From the NCBI GenBank assembly GCA_028818855.1, contig JAPPMY010000204.1, positions 1-64,000 of the forward strand: a stretch of 64,000 nucleotides of DNA, read 5' to 3'. Of this stretch, positions 25,420 to 35,103 are shown in pieces (position 1 is the stretch's first letter; the number at the start of each line of letters is the position of its first letter). Source of the DNA: Rhodospirillales bacterium (lineage in GTDB: Bacteria; Pseudomonadota; Alphaproteobacteria; UBA828). The position numbers and the translations under genes are program-made. The notes under the pieces are model-generated. The model made no database searches, was not told the DNA's origin, and saw only the letters and a program-made list of their open reading frames with translations.

Positions 25420-26400
25420 TCACGGCGCAGGCAGGGCGCCGTCGAAGAAGCGCACGATCTGCGCGTCGATCCCGGCGAGGAAGGCGCGCCGGTCGAAGCC
25501 GGCGGGATCGTGCGCCGGCGGGCCGACGCTCCCGACCAGAGCGGGCGGGAACGGCGAAATGAACGCGAAGTGGTGGGCCATCGGATGGACCACCGGGCGC
25601 GCATGATCTCCCATCAAGCGCACGATGTTCTCGGCGTGCCAGGGTTTACGCAATACGCGATCGCCCGCCAGGCGATGGATCTGTGCCGGCACGTCGACGC
25701 CGGCAAAGGCGCCTGCGCCGAAGAGCGCGCCGACGGGTGCGACGGCCGCGACGGCGCCGATCCGGCGGTCCGAAAGATCGGGCATGAGCGCGTCGTCGGG
25801 CGCACCAGGCCGGCCGTAGCCGCAGAACTCCGGGTCCTCCGAGCGCCGCTCGGTGCAATGCCGGGCGAGCAGCGCCATGTCCGCCCGGCCGCCGATCAGG
25901 GCAAGCACGCTGTAGCCGCCGGCCGAGTGCCCGACGGCGCCGATGCGCGCCGCATCGATGCGGGGGCCGAATTCGTCGTCGCCCAGTAGCCGGTCCAGCA
26001 CCGCGCTCAGTTGGCGCGGCCGCCGGTGCCAGTTCGCGGATGTGCCGCTGTGGCGTCCGTCGCGCCAACTGTCGCCGGCGTGCTCCGGCGCCGCCACGAT
26101 GTAGCCGGCCTCGGCCAGCCGGATCGCCGTGCCGCGGTGATTGAGGCGGCCGCCGCCGGTCCCGTGCGACATCAGGATAAGGCCGTGCCGCCCAACGCCG
26201 AGCCGCGCGTCCCGGCTCGCGGCCATGGTGAACGGCCCGACGGTGGTCTGGCCCGGCGCAGCATCGGCCGGATACCAGAGCGCCACGAGCAGCCTCTCGC
26301 CCCCGGCCTCGACATGGATGTCGCGAAAGCCCACGCCTTCGGCGCCTGCGCTTGCGGCTGCGAGCATGACCCCGAGAGCGACCAGGGCGAGCAATTTCAT
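25420..26400 (-). CDS. exported alpha/beta hydrolase (PAF-acetylhydrolase / dienelactone-hydrolase-like)
   Basis: This 326-residue protein has a signal peptide (LLALVALGVMLAAASAGAEG). The hydrolase core is ALWYPADAAPG, ILMSHGTGGGRLNHRGTA, the nucleophile elbow GHSAGGYS and a late HPMAHHFAF His region. The pattern resembles the PAF-acetylhydrolase-like dienelactone hydrolases, which are lipases or esterases of unclear substrate. ATG at 26400 is chosen because it opens straight into the signal peptide; MRPM three codons upstream is possible. It is divergent from ETF-QO. Confidence 0.78.
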   Translation of the reverse strand: MKLLALVALGVMLAAASAGAEGVGFRDIHVEAGGERLLVALWYPADAAPGQTTVGPFTMAASRDARLGVGRHGLILMSHGTGGGRLNHRGTAIRLAEAGYIVAAPEHAGDSWRDGRHSGTSANWHRRPRQLSAVLDRLLGDDEFGPRIDAARIGAVGHSAGGYSVLALIGGRADMALLARHCTERRSEDPEFCGYGRPGAPDDALMPDLSDRRIGAVAAVAPVGALFGAGAFAGVDVPAQIHRLAGDRVLRKPWHAENIVRLMGDHARPVVHPMAHHFAFISPFPPALVGSVGPPAHDPAGFDRRAFLAGIDAQIVRFFDGALPAP

Positions 26401-26534
26401 GGGCCGCATCCTGCCATGACGGACCGCCCGCCGCATGGTGACCCGCCGCCAGGGTGCTATGCTCGCCCGGCATTCGGCGGCGGCGCGAGGTCTGCTTGCG
26501 CGCCCGGCTTTTTCCGCGACAATCGGCAAGGCGC

Positions 26535-28172
26535 ATGAGCCGGGAATCGATGGAATATGACGTGGTGATCGTGGGTGCGGGCCCCGCCGGGCTCGCCGCC
26601 GCGATACGCCTGCGCCAGCTCGCCGAGGAGACCGGGCGGGAGGTATCCGTCACCGTGCTCGAGAAGGGCTCCGAGGTGGGCGCCCACATCCTCTCCGGCG
26701 CGGTCTTCGAGCCGCGCGCGCTCAGCGAGCTGATTCCGGACTGGAAGGAGAAGGGCGCGCCGCTCAACACGCCGGCGCGAACGGACGAGTTCCGCTACCT
26801 CACCGCGAAGGGCGGCATACGCATGCCCGGCGCGATGCTGCCGCCGCAGATGCGCAACCACGGCAACTACATCATCAGCCTCGGCAATCTCTGCCGCTGG
26901 CTGGGCCAGCAGGCCGAGGAGCTGGGCGTCGAGATTTACCCCGGCTTCGCCGCGGCCGAGGTGCTCTACCACGAGGACGGCCGGGTGAAGGGCGTCGCCA
27001 CCGGCGACATGGGCATCGCCAGGGACGGCAGCCGGAAGGCGAGCTACGAGCCCGGCATCGAGCTGCACGCGAAGTACACGCTGTTCGCCGAGGGTGCGCG
27101 CGGCTCGCTCACCAAGCAGCTCGTCGAGCGTTTCGACCTGCGCGCGCGCTCGGACCCGCAGACCTACGGCATCGGTCTCAAGGAGGTCTGGGAGATCGAG
27201 CCGGCCAAGCACAGGCCGGGCCTGATCCAGCACAGCTTCGGCTGGCCGCTGGACAGCCGCACCTACGGCGGCTCCTTCCTCTATCACTTCGACGAGAACC
27301 TCGTCTCGATCGGCTTCGTCGTGGCGCTCGACTACGAGAACCCGCACCTCTCGCCCTTCGACGAGTTCCAGCGCTTCAAGACCCATCCGCACGTCCGCCC
27401 CACGCTGGAGGGCGGCGAGCGGCTCGCCTACGGCGCGCGGGCGATCAACGAGGGCGGATACCAGTCGATCCCCGAAACCGTGTTCCCCGGCGGCGCCTTG
27501 ATCGGCTGCGCCGCAGGCTTTCTCAACGTGCCCAAGATCAAGGGCAGCCACAACGCGATGAAGAGCGGCGCGCTGGCGGCGGAGGCGGCGTTCGCGGCGC
27601 TGGGCGAGGCCGACGACGGCACCAGGCCGCTCGACGCCTATCCGGCGGCGCTTCGGGCCTCCTGGGTGGTGAAGGAGCTGCGTCAGGTCAGGAACTGCCG
27701 ACCCGCGTTCCGCTGGGGGCTCGCCGTCGGCACCGTGGTCAGCTTCATCGAGCTTTGGACGGGCGGCGTGCTGCCCTGGACGCTCCGCCACGGCCGGGAC
27801 CACGAGAGCCTGAGCAAGGCGGCGGCCGCGCCGAAGATCGCCTACCCGAAGCCGGACGGCGTGGTCTCCTTCGACAAGCTGAGCTCGGTCTACCTCTCGA
27901 ACACGAATCACGAGGAGGACCAGCCCGCGCACCTGACGCTCAAGGACAAGAGCGTGCCGATCGAGGTGAATCTCGCGCTCTACGACGCGCCGGAGCAGCG
28001 CTACTGCCCGGCGGGCGTCTACGAGATCGTGGAAGACGCCGGCCCGCCCCGCCTGCAGATCAACGCGCAGAACTGCGTGCACTGCAAGACCTGCGACATC
28101 AAGGACCCCACGCAGAACATCGAGTGGGTGGTGCCCGAAGGCGGCGGCGGCCCCAACTATGCCAACATGTAG
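26535..28172 (+). CDS. electron-transfer flavoprotein-ubiquinone oxidoreductase
   Basis: This 545-residue protein begins [21 protein letters not shown] (FAD). It continues through [42 protein letters not shown] near residue 400, and a [4Fe-4S] site from the Cys in RYCPAG plus [13 protein letters not shown]. It passes electrons from ETF to the quinone pool at the inner membrane, serving fatty-acid and amino-acid oxidation. Length and motifs match the family. ETF subunit genes are not in the window. The TPR gene start lies inside its last 14 bases. Confidence 0.96.
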   Translation: MSRESMEYDVVIVGAGPAGLAAAIRLRQLAEETGREVSVTVLEKGSEVGAHILSGAVFEPRALSELIPDWKEKGAPLNTPARTDEFRYLTAKGGIRMPGAMLPPQMRNHGNYIISLGNLCRWLGQQAEELGVEIYPGFAAAEVLYHEDGRVKGVATGDMGIARDGSRKASYEPGIELHAKYTLFAEGARGSLTKQLVERFDLRARSDPQTYGIGLKEVWEIEPAKHRPGLIQHSFGWPLDSRTYGGSFLYHFDENLVSIGFVVALDYENPHLSPFDEFQRFKTHPHVRPTLEGGERLAYGARAINEGGYQSIPETVFPGGALIGCAAGFLNVPKIKGSHNAMKSGALAAEAAFAALGEADDGTRPLDAYPAALRASWVVKELRQVRNCRPAFRWGLAVGTVVSFIELWTGGVLPWTLRHGRDHESLSKAAAAPKIAYPKPDGVVSFDKLSSVYLSNTNHEEDQPAHLTLKDKSVPIEVNLALYDAPEQRYCPAGVYEIVEDAGPPRLQINAQNCVHCKTCDIKDPTQNIEWVVPEGGGGPNYANM

Positions 28173-29964
28173 GGCAGGGGAGGGGGCGTCCGGGCGAGGG
28201 CACGGCCCGCTGGGCCGGCTTCGCGGCGGGAGCGGGCGGTTGCGTGGCGCGCTCGCAGCCTGCCTGATCGGCGCTGTCTGCGCGGCCAGCCCGGCAGCGG
28301 CCGAGGAGCAGCCCACGCCCTTGCCGCCGGAGCCCCCGGCCAGCGCCTACCGGCTCGACGGCACGTCGATCGGCAGCTATCTCGTCGGCCGCTACGCCCA
28401 TGCCCGCGGCGACTATGCCGCAGCGGCCCGGCATCTGCGGCGTGTTCTGAACGGGGATCCCGACAATCTCTCGCTCCTGCGCCGCATCGTGCCGCTCCTC
28501 TCCGCCGAGGGTCGGATCGACGAGGCCGCCGAACTCGCCCATCGGCTCGTGGAACGCGGTGACGATGCGCGCCTGGCCCGCTTCGTTCTCGGGCTGCAGG
28601 AGGCCCGCGACGGCAATTACGAGGATGCGCTGGAGCGCATCGACGAGATACCTCGGGACGACGTCTATTCCCTCCTGGTGCCGCTCGCCGAGGGATGGCT
28701 GCACGTCGGGGCGGGGGCGGATGCGGCGTCGCTGGCGGCGCTCTCGCCGCTCGCCGAGCGGGATTCGTACCCGTCCTTCTATCTCCTCCATGCCGGCCTG
28801 ATGCACGATCTCGCGGGCCGCGGGGCGGATGCCGAGGCTCTGCTGCGTGAGGCCGTGGCGATCTCCGCCGGCTCGCATCGTCCGGTGGCGGCGCTCGGCA
28901 GCGTGCTGATGCGGGCGGGGCGCGCCGTCGAGGCGCGCGCGGTCTACGCGGAATACCGGGAGCAGAACCCGGGGAACGTCTGGGTCGAGCGCATGCTCGC
29001 GGCTTCCCACGCCGGCATGTCGGTGCCGCCGCTCGTCCGAGACGCCCGCGCAGGTCTGGCGGAGGCCCTGCTCGGCGCGGCGGCCGCCCTGCCGCGCCGT
29101 GAGTACGGCGATGCCTCCCTGATCTTCGCGCGCCTTGCCCTCTACCTCCACGACGGGCTGGACACCGCCCGCTTCCTGATCGGCGAGATCCTGGAAGAGG
29201 CGGAGCGGCTGGAGGATGCGGTGGACGCCTACCGGACCATCCCCGCCGGATCGGACTACGCCTGGGCCGCGCAGCTTCGCGCGGCGTCCGGCCTCGCGGA
29301 CCTCGACCGCCATGACGAGGCGGTCGCCGCGCTGCGCGCGATGATCGACGAGCGGCCCGAGCGTATCGACGCGGCATCCGTGCTCGGCGACGTGTTCAGA
29401 ATGGACGAGCGCTACGACGAGGCCGCCGACGTTTACGACGTCGCCGTCGGGCGGATCGCGAACGTCGAGAACCAGCACTGGCGCCTCTTCTATGTGCGCG
29501 GCATCGCCTTCGAGCGCGTGGGCGAGTGGCCGAAGGCCGAGGCCGACTTCCTGCGCGCGCTGGAGCTGGAGCCGGACCATCCGCTGGTTCTCAACTATCT
29601 CGGCTATTCCTGGGTGGAGCAGGGGCGCAATCTCGACGAGGCCAAGACCATGATTGAGACGGCGGTCAGGGAGAGGCCGAACGACGGCTACATTGTCGAC
29701 AGTCTCGGCTGGGTGGCCTACAGGCTGGGCGACTTCGAGGAGGCTACCCGGCATCTGGAGCTGGCGGTGGAGCTGGTGCCCGGCGATCCCATCATCAACG
29801 ACCACCTGGGCGACGCCTACTGGCAGGTGGGCCGGCTGAACGAAGCCCGCTTCCAGTGGCGCCGCGTGCTCACCCTCGAGCCCGAGGACGAGCTTGCCGC
29901 GCAGGTCCGGCGCAAGCTCGCGGGCGGCCTTTCCGCAGGCGCAGAGGCGGACGAAGCGGAATAG
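28159..29964 (+). CDS. exported tetratricopeptide-repeat protein
   Basis: This 601-residue protein has a hydrophobic segment ([21 protein letters not shown]) ending at about residue 48, so it is likely exported. Helical TPR repeats follow to the C-terminus, clearest in the last third ([72 protein letters not shown]). It is typical of alphaproteobacterial TPR proteins placed before ispE. ATG overlaps ETF-QO; an in-frame TTG at 28240 with a GGGAG ahead would give a more usual signal peptide. ispE starts 2 bases after the stop. Confidence 0.85.
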   Translation: MPTCRAGEGASGRGHGPLGRLRGGSGRLRGALAACLIGAVCAASPAAAEEQPTPLPPEPPASAYRLDGTSIGSYLVGRYAHARGDYAAAARHLRRVLNGDPDNLSLLRRIVPLLSAEGRIDEAAELAHRLVERGDDARLARFVLGLQEARDGNYEDALERIDEIPRDDVYSLLVPLAEGWLHVGAGADAASLAALSPLAERDSYPSFYLLHAGLMHDLAGRGADAEALLREAVAISAGSHRPVAALGSVLMRAGRAVEARAVYAEYREQNPGNVWVERMLAASHAGMSVPPLVRDARAGLAEALLGAAAALPRREYGDASLIFARLALYLHDGLDTARFLIGEILEEAERLEDAVDAYRTIPAGSDYAWAAQLRAASGLADLDRHDEAVAALRAMIDERPERIDAASVLGDVFRMDERYDEAADVYDVAVGRIANVENQHWRLFYVRGIAFERVGEWPKAEADFLRALELEPDHPLVLNYLGYSWVEQGRNLDEAKTMIETAVRERPNDGYIVDSLGWVAYRLGDFEEATRHLELAVELVPGDPIINDHLGDAYWQVGRLNEARFQWRRVLTLEPEDELAAQVRRKLAGGLSAGAEADEAE

Positions 29965-29965
29965 C

Positions 29966-30868
29966 GTGCCGGCGGCGATCCGGGTCGGGGCGCCGGCCAA
30001 GCTCAACCTCTATCTCCATGTGACCGGCCGCCGCGCCGACGGCTATCACGAGCTGGACAGCCTCGTCACCTTCACGTCCCTGGCGGACACGCTGGAGATC
30101 GCGCCGGCCGACTCCCCCAGCCTTACCGTAAGGGGGCCGTTCGCCGATGCCCTGGATGCCGGCGACAATCTGGCGGCGCGGGCTGCGGCCGCGCTGGCGG
30201 AGAGGACGGGCCGCCCCGCCGGCGTCCGGATCACGCTCGACAAGCGCATCCCGGTCGCTGCCGGTCTCGGCGGCGGCTCGGCTGACGCGGCGGCGGTGCT
30301 GCGCGGCCTCGCCCGGCTGTGGCGGCTCGGCCCGGAGCACGCGGGCGCTCTGCAGGAGGTCGCGCTCGGCCTCGGCGCCGACGTGCCGGTCTGCCTCGAC
30401 TCGCGGGCAGCCCACATGTCGGGCATCGGCGAGAGGCTGCGCCCGCTGCCGCGCCTGCCGCCGTGTGCTGCGCTCCTGGTCAACCCCGGCGTGCCGGTGC
30501 CGACCGGGCGCGTGTTCGAGGCAAGGCGCGGGCCGTTCTCGGCCGAGAATCCCATCGACGAAGCACCGCAGGACGCTCAGGCGCTGGCCGCGCTGCTGCG
30601 CGCCCGCCGCAACGATCTGGAGCAGCCAGCCCGCGCGCAGGCGCCCGAGATCGGCCGCGTGCTGGCACGCCTCGCCGAAGCGCCGGGCTGCCTGCTGGCC
30701 CGCATGTCCGGCTCCGGCGGCACCTGCTTCGGCCTGTTCGCGGACAAGGCGGCAGCAGCCGGCGCGGCGGGCGCCATCGCCCGCGACCATCCGTCCTGGT
30801 GGGTCGAGCCCACACGGCTCGTGCACAACGGCGCGGCGGCTGCGATCCTGCAGAGTTCGGAAGGCTGA
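29966..30868 (+). CDS. ispE: 4-diphosphocytidyl-2-C-methyl-D-erythritol kinase
   Basis: This 300-residue GHMP kinase has APAKLNLYLHVTGRRADGYHEL at the N-terminus, the ATP loop PVAAGLGGGSADAAA (near residue 93) and the C-terminal MSGSGGTCFGLF. It phosphorylates CDP-methylerythritol in the non-mevalonate isoprenoid pathway. GTG start, 2 bases after the TPR stop, so it is translated in the same transcript. Confidence 0.95.
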   Translation: MPAAIRVGAPAKLNLYLHVTGRRADGYHELDSLVTFTSLADTLEIAPADSPSLTVRGPFADALDAGDNLAARAAAALAERTGRPAGVRITLDKRIPVAAGLGGGSADAAAVLRGLARLWRLGPEHAGALQEVALGLGADVPVCLDSRAAHMSGIGERLRPLPRLPPCAALLVNPGVPVPTGRVFEARRGPFSAENPIDEAPQDAQALAALLRARRNDLEQPARAQAPEIGRVLARLAEAPGCLLARMSGSGGTCFGLFADKAAAAGAAGAIARDHPSWWVEPTRLVHNGAAAAILQSSEG

Positions 30869-30886
30869 TCGAGAGCGGGGACGCGT

Positions 30887-31345
30887 TCAGGGCGGCAGGC
30901 GCACGGTCTCCAGCCAGTGCGCCTTCACGACCTGCGCCACCGAGACCATGTCGTCGAAGGCCGACGGCTTCACCATGTAGGCGTTTGCACCCAACGCGTA
31001 GCTCGCCGCGATATCGCGCTCCTCGTCGGAGGTCGTTAGGATCACGACCGGGATTCGCGAAAGCTCCGGCTCCTCGCGCAGCCGCTCCAGCACCTCGGTG
31101 CCGTTGATTTTCGGCATGTTGAGGTCGAGCAGGATCAGGCTTGGCCGGGGCGCCGCCGCCGGGTCAGTGTAGTCGCCCTCGTGCTTGAGGTAGTCCAACA
31201 GCTCGGCGCCGTCGTGGACGACGTAGAGCGGACACGTGATGTCCGCCTTGCGGAGCGCCTTCTCGGTCAGCAGGCAGTCGCCCGGGTCGTCGTCCGCCAT
31301 CAGGAGGACGGTGCTGTCTGCGCTCTCGGCCCTCGCCATCCTCAT
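30887..31345 (-). CDS. single-domain response regulator (Rcp1-like)
   Basis: This 152-residue receiver has an acidic pocket MADDDPGD, phosphoacceptor Asp74 in ILLDLNMPKING, Thr in VILTTSDEE and Lys in YMVKPSAFDD. There is no output domain. The long beta3-alpha3 loop (KHEGDYTDPAAAPRPS) is typical of Rcp1-type partners of phytochrome-like kinases. Its ATG overlaps the stop of the double-receiver gene. It probably receives phosphate from the kinase two genes upstream. Confidence 0.9.
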   Translation of the reverse strand: MRMARAESADSTVLLMADDDPGDCLLTEKALRKADITCPLYVVHDGAELLDYLKHEGDYTDPAAAPRPSLILLDLNMPKINGTEVLERLREEPELSRIPVVILTTSDEERDIAASYALGANAYMVKPSAFDDMVSVAQVVKAHWLETVRLPP

Positions 31346-32259
31346 CCCCCGGACGTCTGGGACTCGTCGGCGGCAGTAACGAGGCGCAGCGCCAGCGACG
31401 GAAACGCCGCCACCGCGCCGGCCAGCGCGCCGAACTCGATCGGCTTGGCAACCAGCGCCCGCCCGGCCTCCCCTGCGCCCGGCAGGGCCGCGGGGTCCGC
31501 CTTCGACCCGCTCAGCGCGACGACCGGCAGATCGTGCAGCGCCGGCGTTTCCGCAATCTCCGCCAGCACCTGGCGCCCGTCGATCTCGGCGCTGTCGAGG
31601 TCGAGAAGGACCAGGTCCGGCCGCGGCGCGCGGACGCCGCCGCCGAAGACGTGCCGGCCGTGCAGGTGGTCCATCAGCGCGCCGCGGTTCGTCACGTAGG
31701 TCAGCGGGTTGCCCAGGCCCGCCGCCTGGAGCGTCTTGGTCGCCTCCAGACAGGCCTCGGGGTTGTCGTCCGCCATGACGATGACCGCAGGCTGCGGCTC
31801 GTCGCCCGAGTCGGCCGGCGTCGTCAGCTCGTAGCTGCAGCTCTTGAGCCGCAGCACCGCGTCGTGCAGCTTGGCGAAGGTCACCGGCTTCACCAGATAG
31901 GCATAGGCGCCGAGGTTGTAGCTGCCGGAAATGTCCAGGCTGTCCTCCGAGGCCGTCAGGATGACGATCGGTATCTTCCTCAGCGCGGGCCTCAGGTTGA
32001 TCTCCCAGAGCGAGTCGAGCCCGGCCATGTTGGGCATGTTGAGGTCGAGCAGGATCAGGTCGGGGCGCGGCGAGGAGGCGGGATCGGCGAACTTGCCGCT
32101 CCGCCCGAGATAGTCGAGCAGCTCCTGGCCGTCCTGCACGAAGCGCAGCTCGTTCGCGAGCCGCGCCTTCTGCAGCGTCTTCTTGGTGAGCAGGCAGTCC
32201 TCGGGATCGTCGTCCGCCATCAGGATCAAGACGGGCCTTATGCCGGGTGCAGCGCTCAT
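31342..32259 (-). CDS. double-receiver response regulator
   Basis: This 305-residue protein has two receiver domains in tandem. The first has MADDDPEDC, Asp72 in LILLDLNMPNMAG, Thr in ILTASED and Lys in YLVKPVTF. The second has MADDNPEAC, Asp220 in LVLLDLDSAEIDG, Ser in ALSGSKA and Lys in LVAKPIEF. There is no output domain. It probably acts as a phosphorelay intermediate or sink. It starts 7 bases after the kinase stop. Confidence 0.88.
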   Translation of the reverse strand: MSAAPGIRPVLILMADDDPEDCLLTKKTLQKARLANELRFVQDGQELLDYLGRSGKFADPASSPRPDLILLDLNMPNMAGLDSLWEINLRPALRKIPIVILTASEDSLDISGSYNLGAYAYLVKPVTFAKLHDAVLRLKSCSYELTTPADSGDEPQPAVIVMADDNPEACLEATKTLQAAGLGNPLTYVTNRGALMDHLHGRHVFGGGVRAPRPDLVLLDLDSAEIDGRQVLAEIAETPALHDLPVVALSGSKADPAALPGAGEAGRALVAKPIEFGALAGAVAAFPSLALRLVTAADESQTSGG

Positions 32260-32266
32260 CGGCGCC

Positions 32267-33898
32267 TCACCGGGGCTGCCGCCGGGGCAGGGTCACCGTG
32301 AAGACGGCGCCTTCCCCCGGCGTGCCGGAGGCCGTGATGCGGCCGTGATGGCGCAGCACGATCTTCTCGCAAATGGCGAGGCCGATGCCGGCGCCCTCGT
32401 ACTGGTGGCGCGCGTGCAGCCGCTTGAACGGCTGGAAGAGCTTGCCGCCCTGCGCGGAGTCGAAGCCGATGCCGTTGTCCGTCACGACGATCGTGTGCGC
32501 GGGCCCCGGTATCGCATCGAGCCGCTCGGCCTCCTTCGCCACCTCCACCGTGACGCGCGGCGCGACGCCCGGCCTGCGGAACTTGACCGCGTTGCCGATG
32601 AGGTTGCGGAAGAGCTGCTCCATCTGGGTGCGGTCGGCCTCGACGGTGGGCGTGGCCGCGACCTCCACCTCGCCGCCGGCCTCCTCCAGCGCGACGGAGA
32701 GATCGGAGAGCACGGTGTCGAACACCTCCCCGAGCGCGAGGTCCTCGAAGGGCTGCGCTGCGGTGGTGACTCGAGAGAGCGCGAGCAGGTCGCTCACCAG
32801 CGTCTGCATCCGAGCCGCCGCGTCGGTCATGAAGTCGATGTACTGCTGGCCTTCGTCGTCGAGGTTCTCGCGCTTCTCGTCCGCGAGCAGCGCGCCGAAG
32901 GCCCTGATCTTGCGCAGCGGCTCCTGCAGGTCGTGGGAGGCGACGTAGGCGAACTGCTCCAGCTCCTCGTTGGAGCGGGCGAGATCGCGGGCGTGGCGCT
33001 CCAGCGCTTCCTTCGCCTGCTTCTGCTCGGTGATGTCGCGCACGACCCCCATGATCCGCACCGGCGTGCCCGTCTCGTCGCGCACCAGGATGGAGCGGAC
33101 CGCGACGGGGAAGATCGACCCCTCCTTGCGGATGTACTCCTTCTCGTATTCGTCGGTGTAGCCCCGCGACATGAGCTGCCGTTCGACGATCTCGGCCTCC
33201 ATCTCGTCCCAGCGGGCCGGTGTGAGCTGCTGATAGGTCACGCCGATGAGCTCATCGAGGTCGTAGCCCAGCATGTCGAGGTAGGCGGGGTTCGCCTCCT
33301 CGATCGGTCCGTCCAGGCCGACGAAGACCACGCCGTCGTGGCTCAGGTCGAAGAGCCCGCGATAGCGCTTCTCGGAGGCCTTGAGCGCCTCCTCCTGCTC
33401 CTTCAGCTCGGTGATGTCGCGGACGATGCCCATGAAGCGGACTGGCCGCCCGTCGAGGTCCCGCACCAGGATGGTGCGCAGACTGATGGGGGCGATGGAG
33501 CCGTCCTTGCGCACGTACTCCTTCTCGTACTCGTCCGAGAAGCCGCGCTGCATCACCTGGGTCTCGATGATCTTCGCCTCGCCCGCGCGCCACTTCTCGG
33601 GCGTGAGGTCCTGGTAGGTGTGGGTGGTGATCTCGTCGCGGCCGTAGCCCACGAGGTCGAGATAGGCCTGGTTCATCTCCTCGATGTGGCCCTCGAGGTC
33701 GACGAACACGATCCCGTCCCGGCTCATGTCGAAGAGGGAGCGGAACCTGTCCTCCGAGGTTCGGCCCACATCGCGGGCGCTCCTGGCCTCGGCCAGCGCG
33801 TCCTCCAGCAGCGCGATCTGCTGGCGGAGCGCGTGCACGGTGTCGTCCGGGGCGGCGCCCGGCTCGGCTCGGCCGGCGGCGTGCGCCTCAGCCGCCAT
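32267..33898 (-). CDS. PAS-PAS hybridless sensor histidine kinase
   Basis: This 543-residue soluble kinase has a coiled start (residues 20-45), PAS domain 1 (about 48-165), PAS domain 2 (about 175-290), a HisKA domain with His322 in YVASHDLQEPLRKI, and an ATPase domain (NLIGNAVKF, DNGIGFD, GAGIGLAICEKI). The two PAS domains are near duplicates, sharing SDEYEKEY/TDEYEKEY and ISLRTILVRD/VAVRSILVRD. The HisKA type is the Cph1/bacteriophytochrome-like class that pairs with Rcp1-type receivers, which follow downstream. No membrane segment is present. Its start overlaps the upstream PLP enzyme by 11 bases. Confidence 0.92.
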   Translation of the reverse strand: MAAEAHAAGRAEPGAAPDDTVHALRQQIALLEDALAEARSARDVGRTSEDRFRSLFDMSRDGIVFVDLEGHIEEMNQAYLDLVGYGRDEITTHTYQDLTPEKWRAGEAKIIETQVMQRGFSDEYEKEYVRKDGSIAPISLRTILVRDLDGRPVRFMGIVRDITELKEQEEALKASEKRYRGLFDLSHDGVVFVGLDGPIEEANPAYLDMLGYDLDELIGVTYQQLTPARWDEMEAEIVERQLMSRGYTDEYEKEYIRKEGSIFPVAVRSILVRDETGTPVRIMGVVRDITEQKQAKEALERHARDLARSNEELEQFAYVASHDLQEPLRKIRAFGALLADEKRENLDDEGQQYIDFMTDAAARMQTLVSDLLALSRVTTAAQPFEDLALGEVFDTVLSDLSVALEEAGGEVEVAATPTVEADRTQMEQLFRNLIGNAVKFRRPGVAPRVTVEVAKEAERLDAIPGPAHTIVVTDNGIGFDSAQGGKLFQPFKRLHARHQYEGAGIGLAICEKIVLRHHGRITASGTPGEGAVFTVTLPRRQPR

Positions 33899-34943
33899 CG
33901 ATCAGGTCCTCGGCGTAGGCGAAGAGCGCCGGCGTGCCGCCGGTATGGACGAAGACCACCGCCTCGTCGGCGCCGATGGCGCCGCGCTTCGCGTGATCGA
34001 TGAGACCGGCCATCGCCTTGCCCGAGTAGACCGGGTCGAGAAGGATGCCTTCCGTTCCGGCCACGAGCTTGATGGCGGCCCGCGCCTCGGGCGAGAGCAC
34101 GCCGTAGTCCTCGCCGATATGGTCCTCGTCGGCGGTGAAGTCGCCGGGCTGGATCGCGAGATTGAGGTCGAGCGCGCGTGCCGTCGCGCTGGCGACCCGC
34201 GCGATGTCGAGCTCGCGCGGCTCCTCCCAGCGGATCGGGCTGATCGCCGCCACCCGCGCCCGCCGCCCCAGCGCGCGCAGGCCCGTGACGAGCCCCGCCG
34301 GCGTGTTATTGGCGCCGCAGATGAAGACGTGGGCGGGGTCGATGCCCGCCTCCTCGAACTGAGCATCCAGCTCGATCGCGGTGCCGACGTAGCCGAGCGC
34401 GGCCAGGACCTGCTGGTCCAGCGCGAAGGGCGCGATCACGAAGGGCCGCCGGCCGGCCGCCTCCAGCGCGCGGGCCTTCTCGTCCAGCAGCGGCTGGATC
34501 TTCTCCATGCTGTCGATGTCGACCACGGTCACGTCCGCGCCCATCAGGTGGTCGAGCAGCAGGTTGCCCTGGACCCGGGGCCCCTTGACCCCGTGAATCA
34601 GCACCAGCGAGACCGCAAGTCCGTTCTTGCACGCGGCAGCCGTGATCTGCCGGCACCAGTTGGACTGCGTGTAGGCGCCCGCGACCACCGTATCGGCGCC
34701 CGATCGCAGGATCTCGGCGAAGGTGAACTCCAGGTGGCGCGTCTTGTTGCCGCCGAAGGCAAGGCCCGTGAGGTCGTCCCGCTTGATGTATAGCGCGCGC
34801 ACGCCGATCGCTTCCGCGAGCCGGGGGCAGGGGTCGAGCGGCGTCGGCAGATGCGCGAGCCGGATACGCGGATGCGCTGCGAGCCGGGCCGCGAGGTCGT
34901 CCCGCGTCACCGCTCTGTCCCTATGCGCCGCTGCAACCGCCAT
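33888..34943 (-). CDS. PLP-dependent D-cysteine desulfhydrase / ACC deaminase-family enzyme
   Basis: This 351-residue fold-type II PLP enzyme shows RLAHLPTPLDPCPRL, YIKRDDLTGLAFGGNKTRHLEF (PLP Lys in GGNK), TQSNWCRQITAAACKNGL and VFVHTGGTPALFAY at the end. Members either remove sulfide from D-cysteine or open ACC. The active-site differences are not decisive by eye; D-cysteine desulfhydrase is the commoner assignment. GGGGGA precedes the ATG. It is divergent from a peptide-type ABC transporter across a 160-base region with a perfect palindrome. Confidence 0.85.
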   Translation of the reverse strand: MAVAAAHRDRAVTRDDLAARLAAHPRIRLAHLPTPLDPCPRLAEAIGVRALYIKRDDLTGLAFGGNKTRHLEFTFAEILRSGADTVVAGAYTQSNWCRQITAAACKNGLAVSLVLIHGVKGPRVQGNLLLDHLMGADVTVVDIDSMEKIQPLLDEKARALEAAGRRPFVIAPFALDQQVLAALGYVGTAIELDAQFEEAGIDPAHVFICGANNTPAGLVTGLRALGRRARVAAISPIRWEEPRELDIARVASATARALDLNLAIQPGDFTADEDHIGEDYGVLSPEARAAIKLVAGTEGILLDPVYSGKAMAGLIDHAKRGAIGADEAVVFVHTGGTPALFAYAEDLIDGG

Positions 34944-35012
34944 GTCGTCCCCCGGCCTGTCTCGCGGCCATCCTATCGCCGGCGGGAAGCGCCGGGCAAC
35001 CAACGGCGATCA

Positions 35013-35028
35013 CCGCCAATATTGGCGG
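35013..35028. promoter_or_regulatory. 16-base perfect palindrome, candidate operator
   Basis: CCGCCAATATTGGCGG is fully self-complementary and lies in the divergent region between the PLP enzyme gene and the ABC importer genes. A second small palindrome, CTGTACAG, is at 35030-35037. Together they suggest a dimeric regulator acting on one or both genes. No regulator gene is adjacent. Confidence 0.5.
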
Positions 35029-35103
35029 GCTGTACAGTGCCATTGCCGGTGTATTAGCATCGCGCATCGCTATGAGCGCAAGAGATGCACAGGGGAGATT
35101 CCG

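Noticed and set aside
28159-28172. Overlap of the TPR start with ETF-QO as evidence of a fusion or frameshift
   Set aside because: Both reading frames are complete and the overlap is short; overlapping starts are common in this window.
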